A stretch of DNA of 64,000 bases from Atherinomorus stipes (lineage: Eukaryota; Chordata; Actinopteri; Atheriniformes; Atherinidae). Shown piece by piece: positions 13,181 through 25,640 of the stretch (the first letter of the stretch is position 1; the number at the start of each line of letters is the position of its first letter). Both the position numbers and the translations under genes were made by a program. The stretch lies in contig JALJCO010000010.1 in NCBI GenBank assembly GCA_023101725.1, forward strand, positions 1 to 64,000, written 5' to 3'. The notes below the pieces were generated by a model. That model searched no databases, had not been told where the DNA came from, and saw only the letters and a list, made by a program, of their open reading frames with translations.

Positions 13181-16036
13181 CCAGGCCCCTACCGCCAAGA
13201 TATTTTTCTTTATATTATTAGTTGTAGTTCAAATATAAAATACAGCAAAAACCAACATAAAATTCAAATAAACAAAAAAACAAAATAAATTGATTCCTCA
13301 ACGAAAGGGGGATAAAAAAAAAAGAAAACAGATCCACATGCAGTATATTCAACAAAAAAAAAAAAAAAGACTAATATAATTAACTGATACGTATATAGCA
13401 GGCGCTGCTTGGTAACGAACCTGTGGAATGCAGTTTTTTGTTTGCTTTCCTATTTTTTTTAATCCTAGGGCATCGGGATAATATGAGGCTGCGCTCACCG
13501 TGCAACATTATGATGTCATTATGACGGCAACTACTGACTCTGCAGAAGATGCAGAAGTATTTTCTAATTTTGCACAAAAAATGAATCATTTTCAGCTTTA
13601 ATATCGGTTTCTTATCGGCCATGGGAAGCAGAAAAGTATCATTTATCCATATTAGTTGAAATTTTCTATAGAGAGCATCGCTAATTGTTTTCACATGATA
13701 CACCCTCTTATCCATCCTCCACTTGCAACCAAAGGCTTCAACTATTAACTAATGAAATAAGACATATAAAAAAAGATGCTAAATATTAAATTGATTTGAA
13801 AAACATTGATATAAGTAAGAATGAAAGGGATCCCACAAGGCAAGCTGGACTTGGCAGTGTTATATCATGGTCCTCTGATAACCTCATAGGTGTCAGAGAT
13901 AAGCCAGGTTTACAAACCTGAGTGTGTAGTTTACTGACATGCCAGTACATCATGTCTGGGTATCAGTACACATTTTTCAAAAAGCTGCTTCTTGCTGCCT
14001 CTTTAAATTCATCAGTGTGAAAGTGTCAGATTCTCTGACGTTAATGCTGCTTTTTGTGTCCTCACTGAATTTAAACTGCTCTGGTAAAGAAAACCTATAT
14101 TTTACCATTTAGCACCTTCAGACCAACAGAGCTTCACTTTTAAAATGTTGTGCCAAAAAAGAAATGTTGACAGAGACAAACATTCAGTTCTGATGTTTAC
14201 TTAGGGGTATGAATTAGTCTCTAAATCTATCTCGACTTGTATATTTTGTCAGTTATTCGCACCTTAAATCTAATTTTATTTGTTTGAAAAATGATATGCA
14301 AAGCAGAATGATTGATTTATGTTTAGAGCTTTGTCATAAATATCTAAGACTTTCCTCATTTAAAGTGTTTGAAGCTTTGCCACGTCTCCCTGGAAATATG
14401 AAATGTAGCTCCCAAGTTTTGCAGCAAATAACTCCTTTGTAAGTTGTTTCTTTTTGTCTGGCGAACACAAGCACAATTACCTTGGGTTCTTGGCTTTTCA
14501 CTCCTTCCATTTGTATCTTTGGAGGCGGTCCATTCATCTGTCTGAAGGAAGGAAGGGGGGTTGTATTGTTTAACTGCAGCCAGTACGAGTGCAGAGGTCG
14601 TTCATCTTTAAGACTGCAGGTCAAGTCACTCCATGAGGGAAAAATATGAACGCTGACCGGAGAGAGCAGGCATTTTTTCTTCCCCCAGCAATGGCTGTGC
14701 AGGAAGGCTAGAATCTAAATAGAGAATCAAAGTGAGATTGAAATGGACAAAACTCATAGTTGGTGGTGTACAAAATGGACTCTGAGGTCACTGGCTAGGA
14801 AATAAAACCCCCCAACATATGAGGGTGGTATATTACCATGACACAGTTTTATAGAGTCACTGAAGTTGAATCAAAGCCATGACACCTCAATCCAAAATTC
14901 TCCACACCAAAAGAAAATATAAGCAAGCAAAACATATAAGACAAGGAGAAATAAACAAAGGGAGGCCAGCACGGGAAGAGAGGCTGGAGGGTAGATTACC
15001 TCTGGGTTCACCTCAGGTGTGCCTCTTGATCATGCTGTTGTTGTGGCGTAGAGCTTTTGATAAGGGGAGTGACTGTTTATTGAAGGTGGCAGCCTCACAT
15101 GGGCCTCAAAACAAGCAGCGCGGAAAGCATCCCGGGAACAGAGAGGCTGTAAACTATCATCCTGACACATATAACAGCTCACATAAACATGCATCTCACT
15201 CGTATTTCACCTCTTTATTGGACTCCGCTTCATGGCCAGTCCAAGATAAACAAGTGATTACACAAAGATAGTCTCAATTACACTGTATCTATTTCACTGT
15301 ATCTGGAGTGGGTTACTGAGCATTTTGAGGCCTAAAATTCAAAACTCCAAACACTCTCTAAATGATGAAGCTGGCAGCAAAATAGGCTATAAAGAGCCTC
15401 AGTGAGATAGTGGCATACAGTTCTTTGATTCATTTCTTTTAAAATTTGACTTTGTTTTCTTTTTAATTTAAACATAAACTATCACACGAAAGTTTTAACA
15501 GATACTAATTTATTATATTTTTATGTCTACATTAAACTTTCCATCTGTGTTGCCCATTAAGGCTTCTTTCTCTTGTCATACATGCTAATTGAATAATTAA
15601 AGCAGTGGTAATCAATATTTCATCATGGACAATGGATCACATGTCCCTGTGAGAAACGGTCACCCAGTGCTAAACCCACAAATTATTAGCTCTAGTTAGT
15701 CTCTGCACCTTTCATCTAATTGTTTTCTTGTATAATTATACAGCAGTTGACTGTAGTTCTTTCAGCCACAATCCCAAGTCTCAAAACTCAGATTAAGTAG
15801 ACAGACAGACACTACTGGTGACATTTGAGCATTTTACAGTTAATAAATCAGATATCTATATGAAAATGACATAGGTGTACATAGACTTGAGATGATTCAT
15901 TCTAGTAATCCTTTATTGGTTTTTTTTTCTTTCTTTCTTTCTTTTGTGATGGAGGTAATGTACATGAGCTATATGGTGAAATCATATGCTGTACAGGATT
16001 ATAGATTACTTCAATGTAATATTGTTCCATATTACA
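13181..16036. other. Intergenic, no gene recognised
   Basis: No gene can be supported. The minus-strand frame at 14,334-14,624 (96 aa) and the plus-strand frame at 14,879-15,271 (130 aa) have no recognised domain and no splice context. A short TTTC-type run is near 15,928-15,945. Confidence 0.5.
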
Positions 16037-16628
16037 TTGTGGACTTTTATGGACCTTTTTGGCTCGGACCCTGGCACCGCAGTCCCACACGTGTGTTTGT
16101 TGTCGTAGCGTTTACCTACGTTTTCCAGCGTTTGACCCACAATGCCAATGCGATTTGTAGTCCACCTCCTGTCTTTGGTTCACTTGAATCGGGCTGAGAC
16201 CTGCATTTGCAGGCGGACCAAGTCTGGTTGTTTGTTCCGGATCAAAGTCCGTTTGGGCATTCACAACTCCCTTAAACGAAGCGGACTTTCCGAGCAAACA
16301 GACTCTGATTCGAATCAAAAAAGCTTTGTGAATTCGCCCATAGAGAGGCTGCCCCGTCTCTCCCATTATATGGATATACGCCGAAGGGCAACTCAACGTA
16401 ATACTTTTAGAAGGACTCCAAGTGATACAGAAATTTTACCGGTGAGTTAAAGGAATAGTTCACCGTCAGAATGATTTAACTTTATTCTCCACTTACCCTC
16501 GTGGTGAGTAAGACTCTGGACCACTTTTTTAATATGTCAAATGCAGCTGGAGACCAGGACGACTTCTCGTTTCCCCCCCAATAGAGTTTGCCAGGGTCCG
16601 AGCCAAAAAGGTCCATAAAAGTCCACAA
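16037..16628. mobile_element. Inverted-repeat element, about 590 bp
   Basis: TTGTGGACTTTTATGGACCT opens a 38-40 bp arm at 16,037-16,076. Its inverted copy is at 16,589-16,628, matching through TTTTGGCTCGGACCCTGG. The interior includes a GAATTCGCCCA segment and an AAAGGAATAGTTCACC segment, which I remember as motifs of other fish repeats. This is probably a nonautonomous DNA transposon or a nest of two. Confidence 0.7.
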
Positions 16629-17863
16629 AAAATTGTCAATATTCCTCCATACTGCTCGTCCCATGTAATCCAAGTGTCCTGAGTGGGTAGCGTCCAGAAT
16701 TTACTCGAAACGACAGCCCCACAGCTGCTTACCACCAGCTGTCCTTTTCTGAATGAATGACATCATTTCTGAGCGTTAGTGTTGTAGCCACCACTAAGTG
16801 GGGGCCTACTTAGTGTAACCAAACTTGCTGGTTGTAGTTGAAGAAATTTTAAGCCATTCGCTGTCTCAGCTATGGTGGAGCCTTCTGAAGTCATCCTTTT
16901 ACATTTCTGTAAGTTTTTGCTTATTAATTTTAAGAAGAGCAGACTTCATCTGCAGTTAGATTTTATCTACAGGAGGAAACATTTCTGTGGCTCACACTCT
17001 CAGTCTCATCTTAGCTGGAACACTCTACTTAAAGCTTTTGGGGTTGTAAGACCTGAAGTTTGAGATACTTTCCAGGCTGGAGCGGTTTGTGCAACTGCAA
17101 CTCAGACAAAGATCCACCTACATTTACTGAATAATAGATCCAAAGATCTTGTCAGTTTAAAAAGGTTTGACAAAAGGTTTTTTTTTTTGTTTTTTTTTTT
17201 CCAGTTTGTGAGATGGTAAAAATGTATGGCAGAATGAGCTGAAGAAGATAAAACCATCCATGGAGCAGCATAAACGGAAAGTGAAGAAGTCTCTGTATGC
17301 TTAACTCGACAATACACCTCAAAAATATTTCATTAGTAATTTGCAAAAGCAAAATAAAGTAAAAAATGTTTTGCTAGTTTTCAGTTTTACCATGTGATTA
17401 TGTTACTAGCAAACCTAAATGTAAGACCTGAACAATATTCAACACACTAATTAAGACAGCTTTGTCCTTTTGTCAGTTTCAGCTAAAATAATAATAATAA
17501 TCACAAAAAAAAAAGACCAGCAACACTGCCAATGTTTCCAAATCTGTTCTTCCACAGCAGACAGTAAAACAATGCAGGCTTTGCACCATATCCCTGAAGC
17601 AATAACTAAAAATATGTCACTTTAAGCTTGCGTGATGTTCCTCATTTTATGTTAAAAGAAAACCTGAGAAATCTCAGACAATATTCTTAAATAAAAATGA
17701 ACCAGTTGACCCGAGAACTGAGGCATCTAAGTGTCAGACCTGCATTTTTTTCTGCTGGGCAAAAAAATTTTTGTCCAACTGATTTTAGCTCCTCTCTAAC
17801 ATAGAAACAAATTGGATTTTAGTTTTTTTTTGCCAACTCATGTTTTTATTTGTATTTTTTCAT

Positions 17864-19344
17864 GTCCATTGCAGTGGACGCCACGACTAAATGGGCATAA
17901 AATGTTATGACCTTGTAATTAATCAGGTGTGACTTAAACTACTGGATGTCTGCATACATACTACTATATAAGTGGATTTAGGGAAGGGTCTTGCACCATT
18001 TTTGCATTTATTGCACCCTTTTTAACTCTTTTAACTCTTCTGAGTTGGAGGGGTCTCCAACTCCAGTCCTCGAGAGCTATCCTGCACGTTTTGGTTGCAT
18101 CCCTTTTCCAACACACCTGAATCAAACAAATGGCTCGTTACCAGACCTCTGCAGAGCTGAATTATGTGCATTGGGGAATTGGCTATTTGAGTCAGGTGTG
18201 TTGGACAGAGTATGCTCTAATTACAGGATAGTAGCTCTCGAGGACCAGACGTGGAGACCCTTGTGATAAAGACTATAAAATATTGACTTATTGATATTTG
18301 TGAGATCATCTACAGTTTTGAACATGTAAATGAACTTTACAGATGTATCCCTGCATTGGTTGAGAACAGCAATGAGCTAATTACCAGGAAAATCAAACCA
18401 ATCTAAACATGAACTTGATAGACATATGAGATAACCAGCTGCCACTGCAGGTTCTTCTGGCATGCACACTTCTCCACTGTCCCTCTCTGAATCCAATAAC
18501 AAACCAATCACATTCTTAACTAATTTTGTGCATTCTCTTATTATGTTTTATTTTCTATTTTTGTATTTATTATTTGCTATTATCATTTATATCTCATTAT
18601 TCTTTTCATTTTCTTATGCATTACATGCAATGTAAATCTTACATATAAGACATAAAATTGATGAAAACCTTACACTGTGACAAAAAAACATAACTTTTGA
18701 ACTCACCATCTATATTACTTGTCTTATCTGACTCAATTTCTGAATTCTAGGAGTCAAGTTTAGACAACTCTCCATTTATAAGACCTTCCAAAAAGTCTTC
18801 GACTTTATGCTCTACAACAACATTATGTACAAAAATATACACATTTAACAATTTATAGATATGAATAAATATACTGTGATTGCAAACTTTACCTTTGAAA
18901 AGCTTGCAGGTATATTATTTCTTTGCATACTGACACTAAACATGTTGGTGTTGGCTAGTACTGCCAAAGTCCTGATGTCCATTGCAATGGACATCAAACT
19001 TTGAAAAATCCTGCTAATTGGTAAAAAGAGTTTTCATCAAAATAACTTGAAACACTATCACCTGTAACAGTTAAGATTATTCTAAGAGCAAATTTGTTTG
19101 ACTTGCATGAGCATAAACTAATATTTTTGATTGAAACTGGGCACTTACTCTTCCCTCTCACCAACTGCTTTGCCATGCTTGTCTTGTCTGAGGTCTGTCA
19201 CTTTTTCAGAACATGCTCAAAGTCATGAATTGGTTTAGACTAGATAATCAAGATCCAATGAGCAACCAGCAATGGTGACATGCCTCAATCACAGTGTTTT
19301 CATTGGTTTAGAGCAACAAATATGTCATGTCCATTCAAATGGAC
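17864..19344. mobile_element. Possible piggyBac-like nonautonomous element
   Basis: A 16-bp palindromic motif occurs three times: GTCCATTGCAGTGGAC at 17,864, GTCCATTGCAATGGAC (a perfect palindrome) at 18,977, and GTCCATTCAAATGGAC at 19,329. The outer two could mark the ends of one element. The piggyBac label is inference from remembered fish terminal sequences. The interior also holds a palindromic MITE at 18,041-18,268. No transposase is seen. Confidence 0.35.
18041..18268. mobile_element. Palindromic MITE, AACACACCTGAATC family
   Basis: The left part runs GGGGTCTCCAACTCCAGTCC and the right part is inverted, ending GACGTGGAGACCC. Inner arms include AACACACCTGAATCAAA and a GAGTCAGGTGTGTTGGA counterpart. 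The same family recurs three times in the Tudor-gene intron at 52,770-53,435. Confidence 0.7.
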
Positions 19345-20243
19345 GCAGGGGCTGGAAGGGGTTAAAAAAAAACAGCATGCAGTGTGATGATGATTCAGAG
19401 CAAAAAATTAATTTAATCCACAGTGGTAGAACTGAATTGTTAGTTAATTAAATGTTGATAAGTGAACAGAGGTTTTAAAGTCTTACAGCTTCTTTTGATA
19501 TCCCCAGTGTAGCTGATCTTCAGCCGTGATTTATTCAGAAAGAGTGTCGTCAGATCTTCGCTTTGTGTCATGTGAGCATGTCGTATGTCTTACATTTCCT
19601 CTGCTTTTCATTAATGTATACCACACCAGAGTGCTGTCTCTGCTGATAGGGCTGCAGGGTAATAGAGAAATTTGCTCATTGAGGAGTACAGCAGAGCTTG
19701 AGACATGGCAAGACATGACAGCCTCTTCAGCAAAATATCACTGTTTAATATATTCCATCAAACAGACTTGCCAAAGAATAAATTGCTTTCAGGCACAGAA
19801 ACTTTCATGAAAGTGTGTGTACATTAATGTTTCTCACGTTTGGATTAAGTGAGACAACATGTCATTGTGAGCAAGTGTTTATTATTATTATTATTTAAGC
19901 TGTTTATTCTTATGACAAATACAGAATAAACAAAAGAATATCAGTAGACCGTTTAGTGTCATTTGGTACATTGTTTTGGTTTCATATCCCCCAGCGTTAC
20001 GTGTCTCTTCTAGAAAACAGCTTTTTTCTCTTTCACAATTTTTTATTGAATTATTCGTTCACTTTTAAATCTTTTTATTCTACCTGCATTTTCACAAAAA
20101 TATAAACTCAAAGTGATATAACCCTCTTTCCCAAAAAAAGATAAAGAAACAGAAAACGAAGCAAACCAGAACCAATAAAAAAAAATTGAACAGAACAATT
20201 ATTATCGGCCGATATTGGCATTGAAATGTAATATCAAAAACTA

Positions 20244-20948
20244 GAAAAGCATTCGGAGAGCACAGACCTCCACCAGGTAGTTCATGTCCCCCTCATGTTG
20301 TGATTCACAACAAAAACTTATACTCCTGCATTCATTTAATCTCCATCATTGGATTCTTTGACCATGAAAACATACCAACAGCATCTGGAATCATGCTTGT
20401 ATCACTAATACTTCAAGAGTTATTTCCAAAAATCGATATTTCCATAATGGTGGTTTTCTTCTGGATCTAGCTCCATTACTATTGAGGATGCATCAGTTCC
20501 CTTGACATATTCCCAATTCAGCAGTCTTGGCTACAATTTGGTGTTAGTTGTCTATACCTTCATCTGTTACCTTTCAGCGTTAAAAATTCCAACGACTCCA
20601 TTATTTTTGTGTGTTCTGGATCATATCCGGAATTTTCTCTGGATCCGGATCAACTTTCGAAACATTATAGAACTCATTGAGCTCCTTTCTTGTAATTCTG
20701 GCTATTTGTATGGAGTTATATGCAAAAATTCCAAAATTAGGCCGATCTCACAATGATAAAGAATCCTTCAAAAAATTCCTGGATCCAGAAGGTGATCCGG
20801 ATCACCACCAAAATTTAGTGGGTTTGTCCTTGGGCTGAGGCACACGGCTGGTCAATCCATCCAGAATTTTTTTCTGTAAAGTTGCTGACAGACAGACAGA
20901 CAAACAAACCAACACTACCAAAAACGTAACCTCCTTGTAGGAGGTAAT
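20244..20948 (+). mobile_element. Dispersed repeat, copy 1 (retroelement-like tail)
   Basis: The copy starts near AAAAGCATTCGGAGAGCACA and ends GACAGACAGACAAACAAACC followed by CCTCCTTGTAGGAGGT. It shares order and sequence with the copy at 36,270-37,230. The tail resembles remembered non-LTR retrotransposon 3' ends (RTE-like), but no reverse transcriptase is present. Classification is uncertain. Confidence 0.6.
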
Positions 20949-20949
20949 T

Positions 20950-22080
20950 ATCAGTTTTGATTTTTACATTTTTTGATGACACACCTTTTACACAGCATGT
21001 ATATATTTTATATCTAACTCTTCAGCTACTTCTCCTCTCACTCAAAATGTCAAAATAGGATAGATACAACTTACCAGTTGTCTCTATGTATCAATATTAG
21101 TTGATATCGGTAAATCAAGATTTGAACGACTCTGTTTATCTGAAAGGAAAGCTGTTGCTGTTACCGTTTACCATATAGTCCATTAATATGTTGTTATTCA
21201 AAGCTTTTCTTAATGTTTTCCCCTGCCGACCAAAAATTGGTTGATCCAGTTTAAGCCAGTTCTTTATTATAGCTTTCTTAGCAGCAGTCAATAATTCTTC
21301 ATCAAGTGCAGGTCATTATTCCCAATACGGTTTATTATATTCCCCTGTACTTGGTGTTTGATCACCTAAAATGTCATCCATAACAGGATTCATGTTTTTC
21401 CAGACATCTTGCAGTGTATGATGTGTTTCCCTATTCCAGCAGTGGACATCAGCTTGTTTACTTTTCATTTTTGATGAAACTAAGAATCTGGTAAGATGTT
21501 TCCACCAGAACTTTCTCGACACTCTGAAGCTAGTTGTATTTTGAATCTCACACATTCTTCAGTCAAAATATCATATTTAATTTCCCCTTTCCCTTTTATC
21601 TTTAAGATTTTATATGATTTATGTTAATGTATTTTCTCTTCAAATTTTTAAAATTTAAAATTATAAAATATTTTTTTCATCGTAGCCGTTTGTATGTTTT
21701 AAATACAATCAAACAAGCCAGTTTTCTTCAGAAAGTAATTTCTTAGTTACAGGCATCAGAAGAAATCTGTTGTTTCCTGGTGATATTGATCTTTTAATCT
21801 TTGGAAACTAATCAAACTGCCATCTTTAATTCCAGTGCACACTGCTGTTTTTCCTTTTTGTTTCCAATTCCAGACTCCTGATTAAACATAACTCGGTATA
21901 AATCTAGCATCATAGGTAACCCAACTCAGCATGTTAATGGCATTCTGCGGACCAGACAGCAGCTCTTATACATTGGTTTATTATATCTGGGCCAATATCG
22001 GGTTGATATCCGTCACTATCAATATTCCATTTTAAAGCCATTATCAGCTGATATCAGGCTGATAATATCGTGCATTTCTA
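20950..22080 (-). mobile_element. L1-like LINE relic, antisense
   Basis: On the minus strand, 21,316-21,555 encodes a 79-residue frame containing SFRVSRKFWWKHLTRFLVSS and a KSKQADVHCW segment. This resembles the C-terminal part of fish L1-type ORF2 proteins after the reverse transcriptase. No intact ORF is present. Sequence with TATCGGCCGATATTGGC-like words lies near 20,205 and near 22,040, suggesting that a larger repeat encloses it. Confidence 0.5.
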
Positions 22081-25040
22081 CTCTGAGGTACTACACCAGT
22101 ACAATAAATCATAATTAACAATACATGTAAAACCATATCATGAATCACTTGTGAGTCTGTAATCTAAAAATTGATTAAAAACTTCTAGGATGAATATCTA
22201 CATTGTGCTAACTATTTTCATTGTACTCTTTTAATTTCAACAACAATAAACAGTCTTAAAAAGCTAGAAGCTGCTTTTATTTAGCTTTACAAACGGAACA
22301 ATAACCGTAGTTGGATATCACACCATTATCTATGTTTCCTGCTCTTATTCACTCTTTCTTTTAAACAAAAGTAAGCTTATTAATAGCAGGGTGTAATTCC
22401 AAACTGGTATTGTTTGCTGATTCCCATGAAAATTGTTGCCTTGAGTAAGCATACAAAAACAGCCTTATGCATGCAGAGCTTTACTATACAGATTGCATGT
22501 GGAATTTTAACGAACCATGTTAAGTTTACCCTCTCTGTTTCTATATTTTCCCACTGCAGTCACCTTCCAGAAAATAGAGAACAAAAAAGGAAACCAGGCA
22601 GATAGACCTGCAGATAAAGGGAGAGCTGTCTGATCTTGATAGGCACTCTGAAGATGGACACCCTTAATGAGTTCAAATTAATCATTCTAGGAAATGGCAG
22701 ACGTGGTCAAATTCACCGGAGATTTATAGGTAGAAAATCAAATGCCACAGCATATCAATTAGCTGAGGTTAAGCCTCTGCGGCTCAGGGCACAGACTTTT
22801 CCTGAGAAGGTAATGTATGGGGTGGAGAGGTCTGGAACAATTTGCTGTAATATGTAATGGTATTATGCTTGCAGGTATGAATCACTTTGGCTTACATGTG
22901 AAGCCTTATAACAGCAATCCAGAGTCGATTTTACTTGTTCTTTTTTGTCAGTTGGTGTAGGAGGAGGGAGAAATTACAGATAGCAACTCTTTAGCTCGGA
23001 CCAAGCAACCATCATCCCCCTACAGCCCACCACTCCACTTCTCCTGGTAAAATATAAGAGTGCCTATTCGTCCTGCAAAACTCTATCATCTGGCATGGAA
23101 AGCCTTTAAATCTTGTTATAAGCTCGGAGGGGATAGAGTGGCACACCATTTATGAACGCTGCATTGAAGCCTGGGGTGCGTTTTGAGAATTATTCCAGCT
23201 CTTCTCGATGCCAAAATATTAAAAAAAAAACACCCAATCAAAACAAAAACTGCTCTCATTTGTCACAGGCTTTAACTCTGAGTTGTGTTGTCTGAAACAA
23301 AGCAGCAGATATAACGGCACCGTGTCATGTCTGACCTTCAGCGCAGCACCGCCTGACCTCATCGTTGCCCCCAAAACAAACCAATAAAATTTCATAGAAA
23401 TCTAACAGGAGAAATGCAGTGCAGCAGACTGCATATAAGCTAAAATCTAAGAAAATTGACCAAATTGATAGGAGATGCATTTGCTTAATTTTTGCAGCCC
23501 CGAATCATCTGCTTCTCAAAGTCATACTCCCTGCTGCTTGAATGAGAAGCGTGGCGAACATGCTTAGGCTTAGCCACATATCCTGTGAGGGTTACTTTGA
23601 ATGTCTTTCTCTCTTCGATTTCTCTATCTGAGAAGCTAACAATGAAGGAATGACTTCCCTGGAAAGAACATGGAGTGGGTTTAATTTTAGATCAATAGCC
23701 CACAGAAAAGCAATGTAAAGCTGTACAAATAAAATACAAAATCTTGTATATAAATTCAATTAAGCGACTAATACGAGGCTGCTTTATGTTTCTTTTAAGT
23801 CCAAGTTCATTAGGACGGTGGAATGCAGTCTTATTGATTTATGGCTTGGCAATGCTGCCCTTCAGTGGCAGCTGACTAGAATAACTTTCTCCAGATGAGT
23901 TGGAAAATGGATTAAAGTGTGCAGGGGCAAGAGGTAAAGAATCAACCAAAACAAATATAGTAATACAATTTGACCTCCAGACAGTCGCCGGCTTCATGTA
24001 GTGAAGAAAATATTTGCCGTGATAAAATATCCTCTTTCTGATCTCAGAAAGTCATTCTTTTCCATTATTCTCTCTTTGCAATATCAAGTGAAAACCAGCC
24101 ATTTCTCAGCATCTGTCAGTTTGAGCTCTTATCATGAGGCAGAGCACCTCCATGTAGGTCAAGTGCACGCAAATGTCAGGTTTTGTTCCCATGAAATAAA
24201 GACAGATGTTTAGTGGCACATGCCTGAAAACTAATCTAACGTGGTGATCCATCAACCTCCCCAAGTTTCAGCTCCGCTTAGTGTGCTGGTTTCATCATGT
24301 TGGAGCTCAAGGACAGGCAGATGCATCGTCCCCTGGTTCCCAGTTCAAAGAGATCAAAGTGCCTACATCCAGAAAGAACAGCTCAGCTTTAGATTGTGGA
24401 AATGCAGACACCTCAAAACCTTGTTTTAATCTTGCTAAAGCATTATCTCCAGCTGGCATTTTAATAACGTGTCAAACTCTCCCCCATGTCCACCAAGGTG
24501 GCATATGTTAACATTTGATGGTGACCTTATGATGATGACACCTACTGTCCGCCACTCCAGTTCAGCCTGACAGACTCAAATGTGACTGGCTATAATTATA
24601 TCATTTGCATGCTGTTTAAGTACATCCTTTGCTATGCTTTTCTGTTCTTTTATGATTTAATCATGAACTGTTGCTCTTTTTTTTCCCCTCAACAAGAACA
24701 CTTGGCTATATTTACCAGGATTTTAAATCAGCTCTTCACACAGGACCACAGTTTCATGAGTGGTCGCCCATGTGCCACCCACATAGTGCCAAACAAAGTC
24801 CACCAGTGAAAAATAGCATGTCCAAACCCTAAAACACATGTATAAACAATATATATAACAACAGTGACCACCCTCTGAATTTATGCACAGTAAAAGAAAA
24901 TAAATCACTGTGAGAACGTCACCAAATGGGTTTTCCTGCCTCAAGGTGCTGCGTAGGAACCACAAAGTAAACAGCAAACATACATAAATAAGGGGAAACT
25001 GTCACAGCATCAGCCTCACAGGCGTTGCAGTAGCTATCTT
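22081..25040. other. Intergenic, comparatively repeat-poor, upstream of eda
   Basis: No coding region is supported. Compared with the sequence to the left, this stretch has few recognisable repeats and no long low-complexity run. Being adjacent to the eda promoter, it is a reasonable place to look for enhancers, but no specific site is claimed. Confidence 0.4.
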
Positions 25041-25640
25041 TGTCCATTAGGTGTCGCCAAACCACTGCGGCTCCTACATCCAGCCCCCAACCTCTACTCC
25101 GGACCGTCTGGGCCAGTAATTGTCCCGGACCAATCATAGAAGAGGTGGGCGTGTCCCCATTGTTACTACAGATACTCGAAGAAGTTTGCTGCGACCTGCT
25201 GCTGCACCTATGAGTCTCCACGTAAATGAATAGCGTCGGCCCGCGCGAGACAGACGAGCTGATTATGCGGAGATAAGGAGCATATGACCCGCGCTCCGTC
25301 CGATAATGGCGTGCTATGGTTCATCCGCGGAGGATTTCCCGGACAAAGTGATGCCCGGAGCGGCTCCCTGCACGTGCAGCAAGAAGTGCAGGGGTCGGAG
25401 CAGCACTGTCTTCCTGGGATTATTCCTGTTGTCGCTCTCTCTGCACGCTGTCACCCTCGTCTGCTATTTGGACCTGCGGTCCGAAGTGAAAAGGGAAATT
25501 ATCCACCAGAAGCGGGACTCCATGATGACACTCGCCGGGAGTGACCTGGCTGACCCGGCGGCGGTGGTCCCCCCCGGCCAGCCGCGAGTGGACCCGGGCA
25601 GCAGCCGCGGCGGAGACGGTCATGAGGTGATACAAGCTAA
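25040..25640. promoter_or_regulatory. CpG-rich region at eda 5' end
   Basis: GC and CpG content rise sharply around the eda start codon and fall again after exon 1. This fits a CpG-island-type promoter and first exon. Two upstream ATGs lie close to the eda start: one at 25,265 opens a 3-codon frame and one at 25,284 opens a frame that overlaps the eda start out of frame. The transcription start is not visible. Confidence 0.5.
25306..25626 (+). CDS. eda: eda exon 1 (cytoplasmic tail, membrane anchor, stalk)
   Basis: Encodes residues 1-107. The hydrophobic segment [20 protein letters not shown] is followed by LDLRSE, matching the anchor and first stalk residues of vertebrate EDA. A donor follows the codon for Glu107 (GAG/GTGATA), ending near a DGHE sequence as in mammals (DGHQ). 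Confidence 0.95.

Noticed and set aside
14879..15271. 130-aa plus-strand frame
   Set aside because: No recognisable domain, no splice context, and frames of this length are expected by chance in the desert.
1..25000. CRISPR arrays, tRNA or rRNA genes
   Set aside because: No regularly spaced direct repeats and no cloverleaf or rRNA sequence were recognised here or elsewhere in the window.
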